This document shows positions 8,329 through 16,777 of a stretch of 40,624 nucleotides of DNA, in pieces. Position numbers and translations under genes: made by a program. Source of the DNA: Brevibacillus porteri (lineage in GTDB: Bacteria > Bacillota > Bacilli > Brevibacillales > Brevibacillaceae); NCBI RefSeq assembly GCF_003013475.1, contig NZ_PXZO01000056.1, forward strand, positions 1 through 40,624. The letters run 5' to 3'. Position 1 is the first letter of the stretch; every line of letters begins with the position of its first letter. A model generated the notes under the pieces. It made no database searches. It saw only the letters and a list, made by a program, of their open reading frames with translations, and had not been told where the DNA came from.

Positions 8329-9942
8329 CTACCCCACACCATGCTGCTTTTTCTCCGATGGAAACAGACTGACCGGAAGATGTCCAGCAGCCTTTCGTTC
8401 CCCGAACAAAATGTCTGCCACAAGCTCTATCGCTTGGTGCGTATGGTCGTAAACGGCGAGATACGCATCGACCTCGGGCATTACCAAGAGATCATACGGG
8501 TTTCGCAGGGCGACAGCCACGACCTTTTTCCCCTGTTGAACGAGCCGGTTCACCAGAAGCGATTGGCCTCTAAAGATATGGGCATTGTACGTAAAAACGA
8601 CGATTTGCTCCATGGCCGACATCACATTCGCCACCATCTCCCCTTCATCCTCTGTCGGGTTGAGCGTCGACACCATATGGTATTCAACTTCACGATATTT
8701 TCTCAATGGTGCGACTAAATCGCCAGAAGCTGCTTGCCCATCCTCAGCCAACGTAAGGTTGGCAATCCCCGGAAAAATCACACCGAGCGGTTGTGTGCTT
8801 CTCTGTAAAGGAAGCAGTTGATGCTCATTTTTCACCAAGGTTATGGCTTGCGCGAGCGCACTTCTCGCTATGTCTGCATGTTGGACACGATCGAAGGAAG
8901 GGCCTGTTTTTCCCAAGCAATGCTCCCAGGAAAGAAATCGTTTCTTTAATTGAAGCACGCGATTTACAGCTTCGTTGAGCCGCTCATCTGATAGTTCCCC
9001 CGAATGAATGGCCGCAACGAGTCGTTCATACGTTTTTTGCTGAACTTCATGTGTGTGGGAAACCAGAACAAGATCGATCCCAGCCTGCACACAACGCACC
9101 GCCGCTTCTGGAACCCCGATGGTACCCGCAATGGCCGCCATTTCCATACAATCCGTTATTGCGACCCCATCAAATCCGAGCGACTCACGCAATACTCCCG
9201 TCACGATCTCCTTGGAATACGTAGCAGGAGAATCCGACTCATCCATTCTCGGCAAACTGATATGTCCAACCATCACCATGGGGACTCCTGCCGCGATACT
9301 GCATTGGAATGGGACCAACTCAACCTGATCCAGTCGCGTCCGATCATGTTCGAGCACAGGAACAGCTTCATGAGAATCGATGCTCGTATCACCATGACCG
9401 GGGAAGTGCTTGATAGCGGGAATGACACCACTCGCAAGCAAGCCTTGAATGGCGGCCTCACCAAACCGCGCCACCTGCTCTGGTGCTTCTCCAAAAGACC
9501 GCACCCCAATGACCGGATTGTCCGCATTGTTGTTCACATCGACCGTCGGGGCGAAATTGACTGAAATCCCTGCTGCACGCAGCTCCTCACCTGTTGCCTG
9601 GTAGATACGCTTGGCTTGATCGAGATTGCCTGTGGCACCCAAAGCCATCGCTCCAGGAAAGCGCGTCGCCCCTTTTTGCAGACGGGAGACCACGCCATTT
9701 TCCTGATCGGTCCCGATCAACAGTGGATAGGGATGCCCAGACTCATACGCCCAGCTCTGGAGTTTCTGTACCCGTTGATAGGTCTCCTCCGGTGTCCCGA
9801 TATTGCGGCTAAAAAGAATCACGTTGCCAATCTGTTTTTGTTTGATCCACGCTTCCATTTCTTCGGGAATATCCAGCGTAGGGTACCCGATCATCAGCAG
9901 TTGCCCGACCTTCTGTTCCACTGTCATATGTTCGGCTTGCAT
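8329..9942 (-). CDS. nagZ: Family 3 glycosidase, NagZ-type beta-N-acetylglucosaminidase
   Basis: A 537-residue GH3 enzyme expected to release GlcNAc from GlcNAc-MurNAc units. The NagZ loop KHFPGHGDTSIDSH spans residues 178-191, with the D189/H191 dyad used as general acid/base; the nucleophile is D264 in AITDCMEM. A second domain of about 170 residues follows the barrel, as in Bacillus NagZ. There is no signal peptide, so it should be cytoplasmic, unlike the exported B. subtilis enzyme; this fits disaccharide import by the adjacent ABC transporter. It sits 30 bp after the GNAT gene and 38 bp before murQ. Confidence 0.9.
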   Translation of the reverse strand: MQAEHMTVEQKVGQLLMIGYPTLDIPEEMEAWIKQKQIGNVILFSRNIGTPEETYQRVQKLQSWAYESGHPYPLLIGTDQENGVVSRLQKGATRFPGAMALGATGNLDQAKRIYQATGEELRAAGISVNFAPTVDVNNNADNPVIGVRSFGEAPEQVARFGEAAIQGLLASGVIPAIKHFPGHGDTSIDSHEAVPVLEHDRTRLDQVELVPFQCSIAAGVPMVMVGHISLPRMDESDSPATYSKEIVTGVLRESLGFDGVAITDCMEMAAIAGTIGVPEAAVRCVQAGIDLVLVSHTHEVQQKTYERLVAAIHSGELSDERLNEAVNRVLQLKKRFLSWEHCLGKTGPSFDRVQHADIARSALAQAITLVKNEHQLLPLQRSTQPLGVIFPGIANLTLAEDGQAASGDLVAPLRKYREVEYHMVSTLNPTEDEGEMVANVMSAMEQIVVFTYNAHIFRGQSLLVNRLVQQGKKVVAVALRNPYDLLVMPEVDAYLAVYDHTHQAIELVADILFGERKAAGHLPVSLFPSEKKQHGVG

Positions 9943-9972
9943 GGAATCCTCCTCTCTACCTCTTTGCTCTTG

Positions 9973-10935
9973 TTAAGAGAATGCTTTGCCGTACTTCGCA
10001 TACTGCTTCCAGCTGTGATACCCGAGCCTCCCATAGAAGTCGACCAGCGTCGTCCAATCAATGACAATGTTTGGGATACCCCGGTTCCGCAAAGCTACAA
10101 TGCCTGCCTCCACAATCGCCAGTCCCAAGCCTCGTCCTCTATACTCCGCATCCACGCCCAATGGACCGATACCGCCCAGCCCATCCGCAAACAAAGGTGC
10201 CCAGTATACGTTTTGGGCAATAAACGGGGAGTCGGCATCATTGATCCGGCAAAAACCGACGATCTCACCGTGCAGCTCCACCACGACGAATTCGCGTCCG
10301 GTTCCTCCCCGCTGGAAATAGTGAGTGGCTTCATACTCCCATCTTCCAGGAAAGCATCGATGCAAGAAGGCCAAAAAGGCATCTTGGTCCGCCCTCGTCA
10401 ACAGTCGAAAGTGGCCATCTGGTACCTCTGGTAATTCTAGCTCCGCTGGTTCGAGATACTGGCATAACAGATCGTTCTCCAATCGATCCTCCGAATGATA
10501 CCCTTGCCTCTCAAACCACGCTTTTACGTCCGCAGATTCATCGGGTATGCCCGGGAAATAATGATACGGATCGCGCCCCAGCAAAACCTTTTCCACGCCT
10601 TGCTCTCGCAACGCATTTTCTGCCCTTGCCAGCAATTCACGTCCGATCCCCTGCCCGCGATGTGCTGTAGACACGAGTAAGACCTGTATCCAACCAATGC
10701 CTTTCCCCAACTGAATGTCGAGCTTTTCCTGCCAACATTTGGCCACGACAAAACCGACGGGACGCTGCGTCACTGCATCTATCGCAATCCACGACCCGGC
10801 TTTGACTACATTCTGATCCTCGAAGCTGTTTTGCCGCATGAGCGCAGGCCGCATGGGAAAGCGATCACCCAACTCCTGATTCCACAGCTCGCACAGAGCG
10901 TCCGCATATAGATCGTCCCAAGGTACGTATTGCAT
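9973..10935 (-). CDS. Tandem GNAT-family N-acetyltransferase
   Basis: A 320-residue protein with two GNAT domains. The first has the acetyl-CoA pyrophosphate loop STAHRGQGIGRELL (about residues 90-103); the second has DAEYRGRGLGLAIVEAG (about 262-278) and the typical C-terminal FYGRLGYHSWKQYAKYG. GGAGG lies about 12 nt upstream of the ATG. It is embedded in the amino-sugar operon, 23 bp after a permease and 30 bp before nagZ. That position suggests acetylation of an amino sugar or muropeptide, but GNAT substrates cannot be read from sequence; antibiotic or peptide acetylation is equally open. Confidence 0.8.
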   Translation of the reverse strand: MQYVPWDDLYADALCELWNQELGDRFPMRPALMRQNSFEDQNVVKAGSWIAIDAVTQRPVGFVVAKCWQEKLDIQLGKGIGWIQVLLVSTAHRGQGIGRELLARAENALREQGVEKVLLGRDPYHYFPGIPDESADVKAWFERQGYHSEDRLENDLLCQYLEPAELELPEVPDGHFRLLTRADQDAFLAFLHRCFPGRWEYEATHYFQRGGTGREFVVVELHGEIVGFCRINDADSPFIAQNVYWAPLFADGLGGIGPLGVDAEYRGRGLGLAIVEAGIVALRNRGIPNIVIDWTTLVDFYGRLGYHSWKQYAKYGKAFS

Positions 10936-10958
10936 AGGATGCTTGCCTCCTTTACGCC

Positions 10959-11786
10959 CTATTTCAATCCAGAAGTTTTGGAGCCTTCCACAAAATATTT
11001 CTCCGCAAACAAAAACACGATCAAAATCGGGATCAAGCTAATCAGGGCCCCCGCTACCAATAGTTGATCCTCTGTCTTGTACTGACCGCTCAAAGACAAA
11101 ATTCCGATCGGCAGCGTAAAGTTCTCATCCGAAATGAGGTAAATGACGGGCGCCAAAATCTCATTCCACTTCCCCATAAACGTAAAGACCGCCAGTGTGG
11201 CCAAGGAAGGCTTGCACATCGGCAAAAACACCCGCCAATAAATCTGGAACGGATTGCAACCATCCAGCTTTGCCGCTTCCTCGTAATCTTTCGGGATGTT
11301 CAAAAATGCTTGCCTCATTAAAAAAATGGCAAACGGCTGTCCGAGCCACTCCAATATCCAAAGCGGAGCCAAAGTGTCGAGCAGTCCCAAATTTTTAAAG
11401 ATAATAAACTGTGGGACGATCGTGACGATCCCCGGGATCATCATCGTTCCCAGCACGATCATGAACAGCGTATCGCGGAAAGGAAAGCGCAGCCTGGCAA
11501 AAGCAAAGGCAATCATTGAGCTGGACAATAAGGCTCCGATAACCGAAAGAATCGCGACAATCAGACTGTTGATCGTATAGCTGCTAAAATTCGCCTGTTC
11601 CCACACGGTTGTATAATTGCTCCACTGTGTTGGATTGGGCAGCCATTCTGGCGGAAATTGCATGTACTGCTTGTAAGTTTTCAGCGAGTTAAACACGGTC
11701 GTTAAAAACGGAACCAGCATCATCAACGCACTCGCTATGACAAACAGGTATCCAACGATTTTATTTAGAGGAAAACGCTTTTGCAT
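10959..11786 (-). CDS. Carbohydrate ABC transporter permease, MalG type
   Basis: A 275-residue inner-membrane permease with six hydrophobic segments. The ATPase-contact EAA loop reads YEEAAKLDGCNPFQIYWRVF (about residues 182-201). It pairs with the MalF-type permease 17 bp upstream and with the lipoprotein encoded before that. No ATPase gene is present, as usual for this CUT1 family in Gram-positives, where a shared MsmX/UgpC-type ATPase is used. The substrate is inferred from murR, nagZ and murQ to be a GlcNAc/MurNAc sugar or muropeptide. Confidence 0.9.
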   Translation of the reverse strand: MQKRFPLNKIVGYLFVIASALMMLVPFLTTVFNSLKTYKQYMQFPPEWLPNPTQWSNYTTVWEQANFSSYTINSLIVAILSVIGALLSSSMIAFAFARLRFPFRDTLFMIVLGTMMIPGIVTIVPQFIIFKNLGLLDTLAPLWILEWLGQPFAIFLMRQAFLNIPKDYEEAAKLDGCNPFQIYWRVFLPMCKPSLATLAVFTFMGKWNEILAPVIYLISDENFTLPIGILSLSGQYKTEDQLLVAGALISLIPILIVFLFAEKYFVEGSKTSGLK

Positions 11787-11803
11787 GGCTACCTCCTTGC
11801 CCC

Positions 11804-12760
11804 TTAATCATAATGAACCCATTTCTTTTGCAGCTTGAATTGGATGAGCGTAATGGCAAGCAGGATAAGGAACAACACCCACGCAATGGCAGAAGCATAG
11901 CCCATTTTGAAAAAGCTGAATGCTTGGCGGAACATGAACAGCATCAGGACGAGGCTGGCGTTGTTCGCACCGCCTGTCGAGCCTGCCTCCGTAGAGCCCC
12001 CGGTCATGACAAAAATCTGCTCGAAGTTTTGGAAGGAGTAAATCGTATTCAAGATGACGACCAGAAACGTCGTGCCGGAAATCATCGGGACTGTCACCCG
12101 CCAAAACTTTTGCCAGGCGTTTGCTCCATCAATCGAGGCTGCCTCATACATGTCAGAAGAAATTCCTTGCAGCCCAGCGAGAAAAATAATCATCATGTAG
12201 CCGACTGACTTCCAGATGGCGATGAGAACCAAGACCGGGATGACCCAGAATTCATCAATCAGCCAGTTTTGCGGGGCTAGCCCAAGTTTAGACAGAAAAG
12301 CATTGGCAAAACCGATCCGCTGGTTAAACACCGCATCCGCTACATACGCGATCACCGTCCATGAGGAGATAACCGGCAAAAAGTGAACCATCCTGAAAAA
12401 TTTCAGGCCCTTCAGCTTTTGATTCAAGGCAACTGCTAGCAACAACGCCAAAAACGTTTTGGCTGGAACGTACAGGATCGTAAAATAGACCGTATTCCAT
12501 AACGCGCGATAAAACAGCGGGTCTTCAAACAGCTTTGCATAGTTGTCCAAGCCAGTCCATTTGGGCGGATTTAAAATATCGTAGTCCGAAAAGCTGAAGT
12601 ACAATGACGCGACCGATGTTCCCACGACGAATACGAGAAAGTGGATGAGATAAGGGGAGACCAGGAGCAGTCCCCATCTCCCCTCGCTATCCAACCATTT
12701 TCTCTTTTTCACAGCAGGCTTCGCCTGTTGCTTGGTTTGCAGCTCTAGCATGGTTGGCAC
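11804..12760 (-). CDS. Carbohydrate ABC transporter permease, MalF/UgpA type
   Basis: A 318-residue permease with a basic N-terminal tail, six membrane segments and the EAA loop YEAASIDGANAWQKFWRVTV. It forms the heterodimeric channel with the downstream MalG-type subunit. The start is uncertain: the GTG at 12760 is about 4 nt from GAGG, while the ATG at 12751 has longer spacing (13 nt); the mature protein is the same apart from three residues. It lies 20 bp after the binding-protein gene. Confidence 0.9.
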   Translation of the reverse strand: MPTMLELQTKQQAKPAVKKRKWLDSEGRWGLLLVSPYLIHFLVFVVGTSVASLYFSFSDYDILNPPKWTGLDNYAKLFEDPLFYRALWNTVYFTILYVPAKTFLALLLAVALNQKLKGLKFFRMVHFLPVISSWTVIAYVADAVFNQRIGFANAFLSKLGLAPQNWLIDEFWVIPVLVLIAIWKSVGYMMIIFLAGLQGISSDMYEAASIDGANAWQKFWRVTVPMISGTTFLVVILNTIYSFQNFEQIFVMTGGSTEAGSTGGANNASLVLMLFMFRQAFSFFKMGYASAIAWVLFLILLAITLIQFKLQKKWVHYD

Positions 12761-12780
12761 ACATCCTCACTGATTGATGA

Positions 12781-14112
12781 CTACTGCTTCTTGAAGAAGT
12801 CATCCAGAACTTTTTGAATGCCTTCGTCTGTTTTCGTGATGAATTCATCCGTTCCGTATTTATCCATGAACAGCTCCGCCAGATTATCCGTGAACACCTT
12901 CACCCACTCGGTAAAGACAGCGTTGGTATCAATCGTGCCCGCAAACTCCAAGGTGTCGAGGAAGACTTTTTTGTTTTCTGGCTTCGTGGCTGGGTTTAGG
13001 AACATTTCGGAATTCGCCACTGATTTTTTCACCGGAATGGCTTCCCCTACTTCTGTCCACTCTTTTTGTGCTTCATCAGATGTCGTCCAGTAGGTGATCC
13101 ATTCTTTAGCGGCCTTGACCTTCTGCTCCTCTGCTTTTTTGTTGATGACCCATGAGTTGGCGATTACAGGTGCGAAGCGTTTGCCGTCCGGTCCTTTTGG
13201 CATGGGAGCGACATCATAATTCAACCCTGCACCATTCATCGAGGTTGTTGCTGCGTAAATATCGATTTGCATCGCTACAGCCCCGCTCAAAAACGCTTTG
13301 AAGTTGCTCTGGAACGCCTTCAAATCAGCCGGATTCGGGAATAGCTTGCGCTGCATGCCGTCGACCATCCACTCGACCGCTTTTTTGTTCTCCGGGCTGT
13401 TGATAATCGATTTTTTCAACGTCGGGTCCAATACCCCGCCACCATACGCTTTCAAGATGTTAAACGCACCGCGTGAGCTACCGAAAAACGCGAAGCCGTA
13501 CTGCTTCACTGATTTTTTGTCAAAAGCAGGATCGTCTGCATGTTTCCCGTTGGCATCGAGGGTCAGCTTGACGGAAGCCGCCTTCAAATCATCCCAGGTC
13601 CAGTCAGCCGTAGGATATGGTACGCCAGCTTTGTCGAACAAATCCTTGTTGTAGAAAAGGGCTCCCACTTGGATGCCCTGCGGCACACCCCAATACTTCC
13701 CATCTGAGTCTTTGTTGAACTCCAGACCGTTGAGCTCCTCTTTGTTGATTTCTTTCGTGACGTAGTCGGTGATGTCGAGAATCGCGCCGCGTTGGGCATA
13801 ACCAAATACTTTTGTCCCGTCGCTCTGCCAAAGATCAGGCGCATTCCCGGCCGCGATCTGAGTCGTCAGCTTTTGATAGAAGTCATCATAAGGAGCCGTC
13901 ATCGTTTTGATTTTGATATGAGGATGTGATTGTTCGAATTTTGCAATAATTTCTTCCATCTTTTTCTTCGTAGGTGGATCAGAGCTGTAGCCCATATACA
14001 ATTCGACTTTGTCCCCCTGCTGTGTGGAGGACTGGCTGCTACATCCAGAAATAAGCAATGCCGCGGTTAAGCCAATCAAACCGAGTACTGAGAGAAACCT
14101 TCTCTTTTTCAT
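12781..14112 (-). CDS. Sugar ABC transporter solute-binding lipoprotein
   Basis: A 443-residue family 1 extracellular solute-binding protein. The ATG at 14112 has GGGAGG upstream and starts a lipoprotein signal (MKKRR, hydrophobic core, lipobox LISGC with lipidated C24). The mature part has the MalE-like pattern MGYSSDPPTKKKMEEIIAKF and AAGNAPDLWQSDG. It captures the sugar outside the membrane and hands it to the two permeases encoded next. The neighbourhood suggests an amino sugar or muropeptide ligand rather than maltose. It is separated from the regulator by a 129-bp gap without a terminator, so it is probably co-transcribed. Confidence 0.9.
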   Translation of the reverse strand: MKKRRFLSVLGLIGLTAALLISGCSSQSSTQQGDKVELYMGYSSDPPTKKKMEEIIAKFEQSHPHIKIKTMTAPYDDFYQKLTTQIAAGNAPDLWQSDGTKVFGYAQRGAILDITDYVTKEINKEELNGLEFNKDSDGKYWGVPQGIQVGALFYNKDLFDKAGVPYPTADWTWDDLKAASVKLTLDANGKHADDPAFDKKSVKQYGFAFFGSSRGAFNILKAYGGGVLDPTLKKSIINSPENKKAVEWMVDGMQRKLFPNPADLKAFQSNFKAFLSGAVAMQIDIYAATTSMNGAGLNYDVAPMPKGPDGKRFAPVIANSWVINKKAEEQKVKAAKEWITYWTTSDEAQKEWTEVGEAIPVKKSVANSEMFLNPATKPENKKVFLDTLEFAGTIDTNAVFTEWVKVFTDNLAELFMDKYGTDEFITKTDEGIQKVLDDFFKKQ

Positions 14113-14241
14113 GGAAAACCTCCCCGATTGCAATAAGTAAAAAGCTTGCATAGCTAACGATATTTCCAAACGCCTAACGTACTTTACTGATAAGGATAGA
14201 AGGATAAAGGCAGGACTTTGTGTATGCTAAGGAGGATTTGC

Positions 14242-15090
14242 TTATTTGTATTGCTCCCGAATAGCTTTACGCGTCTGGCGCAAGTACGCAGCAGAGACAT
14301 CGTAATTTTTGGCAGCAACACCTCTAAACAAGATGTCGATCACATTGAGTTGTGCGATTCGTGAGGAAGTGGCGGCACTGCGTTCATCCGCTTCTGTTGA
14401 AAACGTGGTTAAGTGAATATCCACGCATTCCGCCAAGGAGTTTGTGCCGTATTTGGTAATGCCAATGGTCACAGCACCCGATTTACGGGCTTGTTTCATC
14501 GTGCTTATGATCTGCGAGGTTTCCCCCGAATTCGAGATGCCGACTGCCACATCATCAGCCGTCAAGGTGACTGCCGAAGTAAGCTGCAAGTGGGAATCTG
14601 AATGGGCCGTGCACATTTTATTGATGCGCAAAAATTTATGTTGGGCATCCTGCGCAACCAATTGCGAAGCACCCACTCCGTAAAAGTCAATCCGAGTAGC
14701 TCGGAACAGCTCACCAATCGCCTGCTCCACTGCTTCTGCATCCAAAATTTTGATCGTTTCCCGCAAGGAGAGGATGTTGTTGAACGAAACCGATTCAATC
14801 AAGGTGTACCTATCAGCATCGGGAAGAATCTCTTTGTATTCATTCTGAGCGGTAGACGATTGCAGATCACCCGCTATTCTGATTTTCAACTCCTGAAAAC
14901 CATCTACACCGATACTTTTGCACATGCGTATGATGGCAGCTGTGCTGGATTCGCTTCTTTCCGCGAGTTCCTTGATGGAAAGTCGAATCACCTCATCCGG
15001 ATTGGCTAAAATGTAATGCGCTGCGTTTTGTTCAGAACGCTTGATATTGTGCAACGATTCGCGGATGCGCAGCAACCCGCCATTCAACAC
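14242..15090 (-). CDS. murR: MurR/RpiR-family transcriptional regulator
   Basis: A 282-residue regulator with an N-terminal RpiR HTH (residues 1-77, SIKELAERSESSTAAIIRMC) and a C-terminal SIS sugar-phosphate domain (about 110-250, FYGVGASQLVAQDAQ and VGISNSGETSQIISTM). Such proteins repress sugar operons until the phospho-sugar, here likely MurNAc-6-P or GlcNAc-6-P, is bound. It is the first gene of the cluster ending in murQ. The start is a GTG at 15090 (or TTG at 15087) behind AAAGGGG. Two matched palindromes and a cre-like site lie upstream. The symbol rests on family and on murQ in the same unit. Confidence 0.85.
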   Translation of the reverse strand: MLNGGLLRIRESLHNIKRSEQNAAHYILANPDEVIRLSIKELAERSESSTAAIIRMCKSIGVDGFQELKIRIAGDLQSSTAQNEYKEILPDADRYTLIESVSFNNILSLRETIKILDAEAVEQAIGELFRATRIDFYGVGASQLVAQDAQHKFLRINKMCTAHSDSHLQLTSAVTLTADDVAVGISNSGETSQIISTMKQARKSGAVTIGITKYGTNSLAECVDIHLTTFSTEADERSAATSSRIAQLNVIDILFRGVAAKNYDVSAAYLRQTRKAIREQYK

Positions 15091-15117
15091 GATACCACCC
15101 CTTTAGTCCACGAATTT

Positions 15118-15131
15118 GTTAAGCGCTTACA
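15118..15131 (-). promoter_or_regulatory. cre-like site (CcpA) in the murR leader
   Basis: On the minus strand TGTAAGCGCTTAAC matches the cre consensus TGWAARCGYTWWCA at 12 of 14 positions, missing only the last two. It lies about 35-40 bp downstream of the predicted start site, where CcpA acts as a roadblock. It suggests glucose repression of the amino-sugar operon. Confidence 0.6.
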
Positions 15132-15168
15132 TTCAAGTATGACTTTGGTAATTCATTACATATTTTGT

Positions 15169-15196
15169 ATTATAGACATTTGAAATAAAATATCAA
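15169..15196 (-). promoter_or_regulatory. Promoter of the murR operon
   Basis: On the minus strand TTGATA (15196-15191), a 16-bp spacer and a perfect TATAAT (15174-15169) form a strong sigma-A promoter. The -35 element and most of the spacer are part of the palindrome at 15180-15196. Confidence 0.75.
15180..15196. promoter_or_regulatory. Candidate MurR operator, promoter-proximal
   Basis: TTGAAAT-AAA-ATATCAA is a palindrome with one mismatch and nearly the same sequence as the copy 32 bp away. It covers the -35 box and spacer of the operon promoter, so occupancy would exclude RNA polymerase. Confidence 0.55.
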
Positions 15197-15211
15197 TATG
15201 AATTGTCAGAT

Positions 15212-15228
15212 TTGAAATAAAATTTCAA
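15212..15228. promoter_or_regulatory. Candidate MurR operator, promoter-distal
   Basis: TTGAAAT-AAA-ATTTCAA is a perfect palindrome and extends one base pair on each side. Its centre is 32 bp (about three helical turns) from the first copy, which favours cooperative binding or looping by the regulator. Confidence 0.55.
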
Positions 15229-15359
15229 AACTATTTTTCGACACGTTCTCCCATGTTCGTCCTGTTATAAATATTTCACAATTTTTACAGTTACTTATAC
15301 GAATCCCTTTCCGTATTAATCCATGTACACCCAATTGAAAAATAATGGGGATGATCAAA

Positions 15360-16028
15360 TTGACTAAACGTAAGACACTAGCATTCACCCTGATAGCGGC
15401 ACTCCTTTTGCCAAACACACCTATTCTGTCAAGCGAAGCCGCAGCAGCCTCTTCCCACAAAACGAAAGCAACTGTAACTGCGAGCAAGTTAGAAGAGCTT
15501 TCCATAAAAGATCTGAATCAAAAAGCAAAAGCGACTCTGAATCACGTCAAAGAAGTCATCCCTGACCTGAAGAACTATCACATCGCCTCTATCGTAAAAG
15601 AGAATGTCGTCACCACTTCTGGTCCTATCGAACGTCTGGAAGTGATCTTGTCGAGCACACCAGAGGGTACTACCCCAGACTTCGGAGTTGTCCATGTAAA
15701 CGCAAGTACAGGAGAGCTGATCAGCATCGACCTTCAAAACGGACTCTCCTCTTCGAAAGGAATAGGTGATGAGGAAGCGATCAAAAAAGGCAAGGAGCAC
15801 CTCAAACTTTTGTTTGGAAAGCAAGCAGAAAAATACAAGTTCTCACAGATCCTCTCCTCTACTGTCCAGGATAACAAGACACAGATTCTCGTGATTTACA
15901 CTTCTCCGGATCATTACATCAACGTGACCTTGGATCGTGTCGGAAAATTAAAGGCTATCCAAAAAGATATCTACCCCAAAGCAGAATTAGAAGGCAAAAA
16001 AAATAAGAAGCACCTTTCATCCAATTAA
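15360..16028 (+). CDS. Secreted PepSY/YcdB-like protein
   Basis: About 222 residues with a signal peptide (TKRK, hydrophobic core, cleavage near SSEAAAA). The mature part contains one PepSY/YcdB-like repeat: paired strands around FGVVHVNASTGELISIDLQNG and the helix GDEEAIKKGKEHLKLLFG. Such domains occur in secreted protease-inhibitor-like and cell-envelope proteins of bacilli, mostly without known function. A TTG at 15360 is the best start because GGGGATGA lies 6-8 nt before it; ATGs at 15345 and 15351 overlap that site. It is divergent from murR and ends at a terminator. A larger relative is encoded at 28208-29593. Confidence 0.65.
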   Translation: MTKRKTLAFTLIAALLLPNTPILSSEAAAASSHKTKATVTASKLEELSIKDLNQKAKATLNHVKEVIPDLKNYHIASIVKENVVTTSGPIERLEVILSSTPEGTTPDFGVVHVNASTGELISIDLQNGLSSSKGIGDEEAIKKGKEHLKLLFGKQAEKYKFSQILSSTVQDNKTQILVIYTSPDHYINVTLDRVGKLKAIQKDIYPKAELEGKKNKKHLSSN

Positions 16029-16056
16029 AAAGAGACGGTTCTGACGTCTTTTTTTT
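16027..16056 (+). terminator. Terminator of the secreted PepSY-like gene
   Basis: AAAAGAGACG and CGTCTTTTTT pair around a short loop and are followed by a T-run. Confidence 0.75.
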
Positions 16057-16071
16057 GATGCTATGAAACCA

Positions 16072-16101
16072 ACCTTACAACCCCGTAATATTTTGTAAGG
16101 T
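16072..16101. repeat. 9-12-9 inverted repeat upstream of bcrC
   Basis: ACCTTACAA (16072-16080) and TTGTAAGGT (16093-16101) are perfect inverted copies 12 bp apart, about 70 bp upstream of the bcrC start. This could be a regulator-binding site for cell-envelope stress control or a leader hairpin. No T-run follows, so it is not a terminator. Confidence 0.5.
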
Positions 16102-16170
16102 AAATCAATTTCCCATTTCTCTCCTATCGATTACGATTCTCCTGTTATATGTAAAGGAGGATCACCAAAA

Positions 16171-16770
16171 ATGAATGGCATGGAAATTAACATTCACTAC
16201 TTTCGCTTGATTAATGACTTAGGGAAAGAGTATCCAGCTCTCAATCCTGTGGCTTTTTACGTAGCAGAATATACGGTGTTTATTCTGGCGTTGAGTGCTT
16301 TGATGTATTGGTTTACGAGAAAACATGAGAATCGCATCATGGTCGTTTGTGCGACGTTTACGTTTGTCATCGCCGAGCTATTCGGGAAAGTAGCCGGAAG
16401 CTTTCATGCGAATAATCAGCCATTCGCAGAGCTTGCTGACGTCAATCAATTGGTACAAAAAGCGGTCGACAATTCGTTTCCCAGCGACCATACGATCCTG
16501 TTTTTTTCCTTTTGCATGACCTACTGGCTTTTTAAAAAGACAACGGGGCCACTCTGGATGCTGCTTGCTGCTTGTGTCGGCCTCTCTCGCATTTTGGTAG
16601 GCGTTCATTATCCAGCAGATGTCATCGTGGGTGCCCTGATCAGCATTGGGTCTGCCTTGGCCGTCTATATGATTGTGCCGAGATTGAGCTTTGTCCATAC
16701 GCTACTTGCTTTGTATGAAAAAGGAGAGCAAGCGATCTTGCCAGCCAAATCGAAGACGAGAGACTTTTGA
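16171..16770 (+). CDS. bcrC: Undecaprenyl-diphosphatase, BcrC type (PAP2 family)
   Basis: A 199-residue membrane phosphatase that dephosphorylates undecaprenyl pyrophosphate to recycle the lipid carrier for wall synthesis, giving bacitracin resistance. PAP2 motifs are present: PSDH at 104-107 and SRILVGVHYPAD at 139-150, with H107, R140 and H146 expected in catalysis; an early K73 lies in the region of the first motif. Four or five membrane helices. AAGGAGG precedes the ATG by 10 nt. A 30-bp inverted repeat lies upstream. It is convergent with the damaged SDR gene only 7 bp away. Confidence 0.85.
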   Translation: MNGMEINIHYFRLINDLGKEYPALNPVAFYVAEYTVFILALSALMYWFTRKHENRIMVVCATFTFVIAELFGKVAGSFHANNQPFAELADVNQLVQKAVDNSFPSDHTILFFSFCMTYWLFKKTTGPLWMLLAACVGLSRILVGVHYPADVIVGALISIGSALAVYMIVPRLSFVHTLLALYEKGEQAILPAKSKTRDF

Positions 16771-16777
16771 TTCACCG

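Noticed and set aside
16064..16087. TGAAAC...CGTA resembling an ECF sigma promoter for bcrC
   Set aside because: The spacer is only 14 bp; ECF promoters of this type need about 16-17. It also overlaps the inverted repeat, so the match may be chance.
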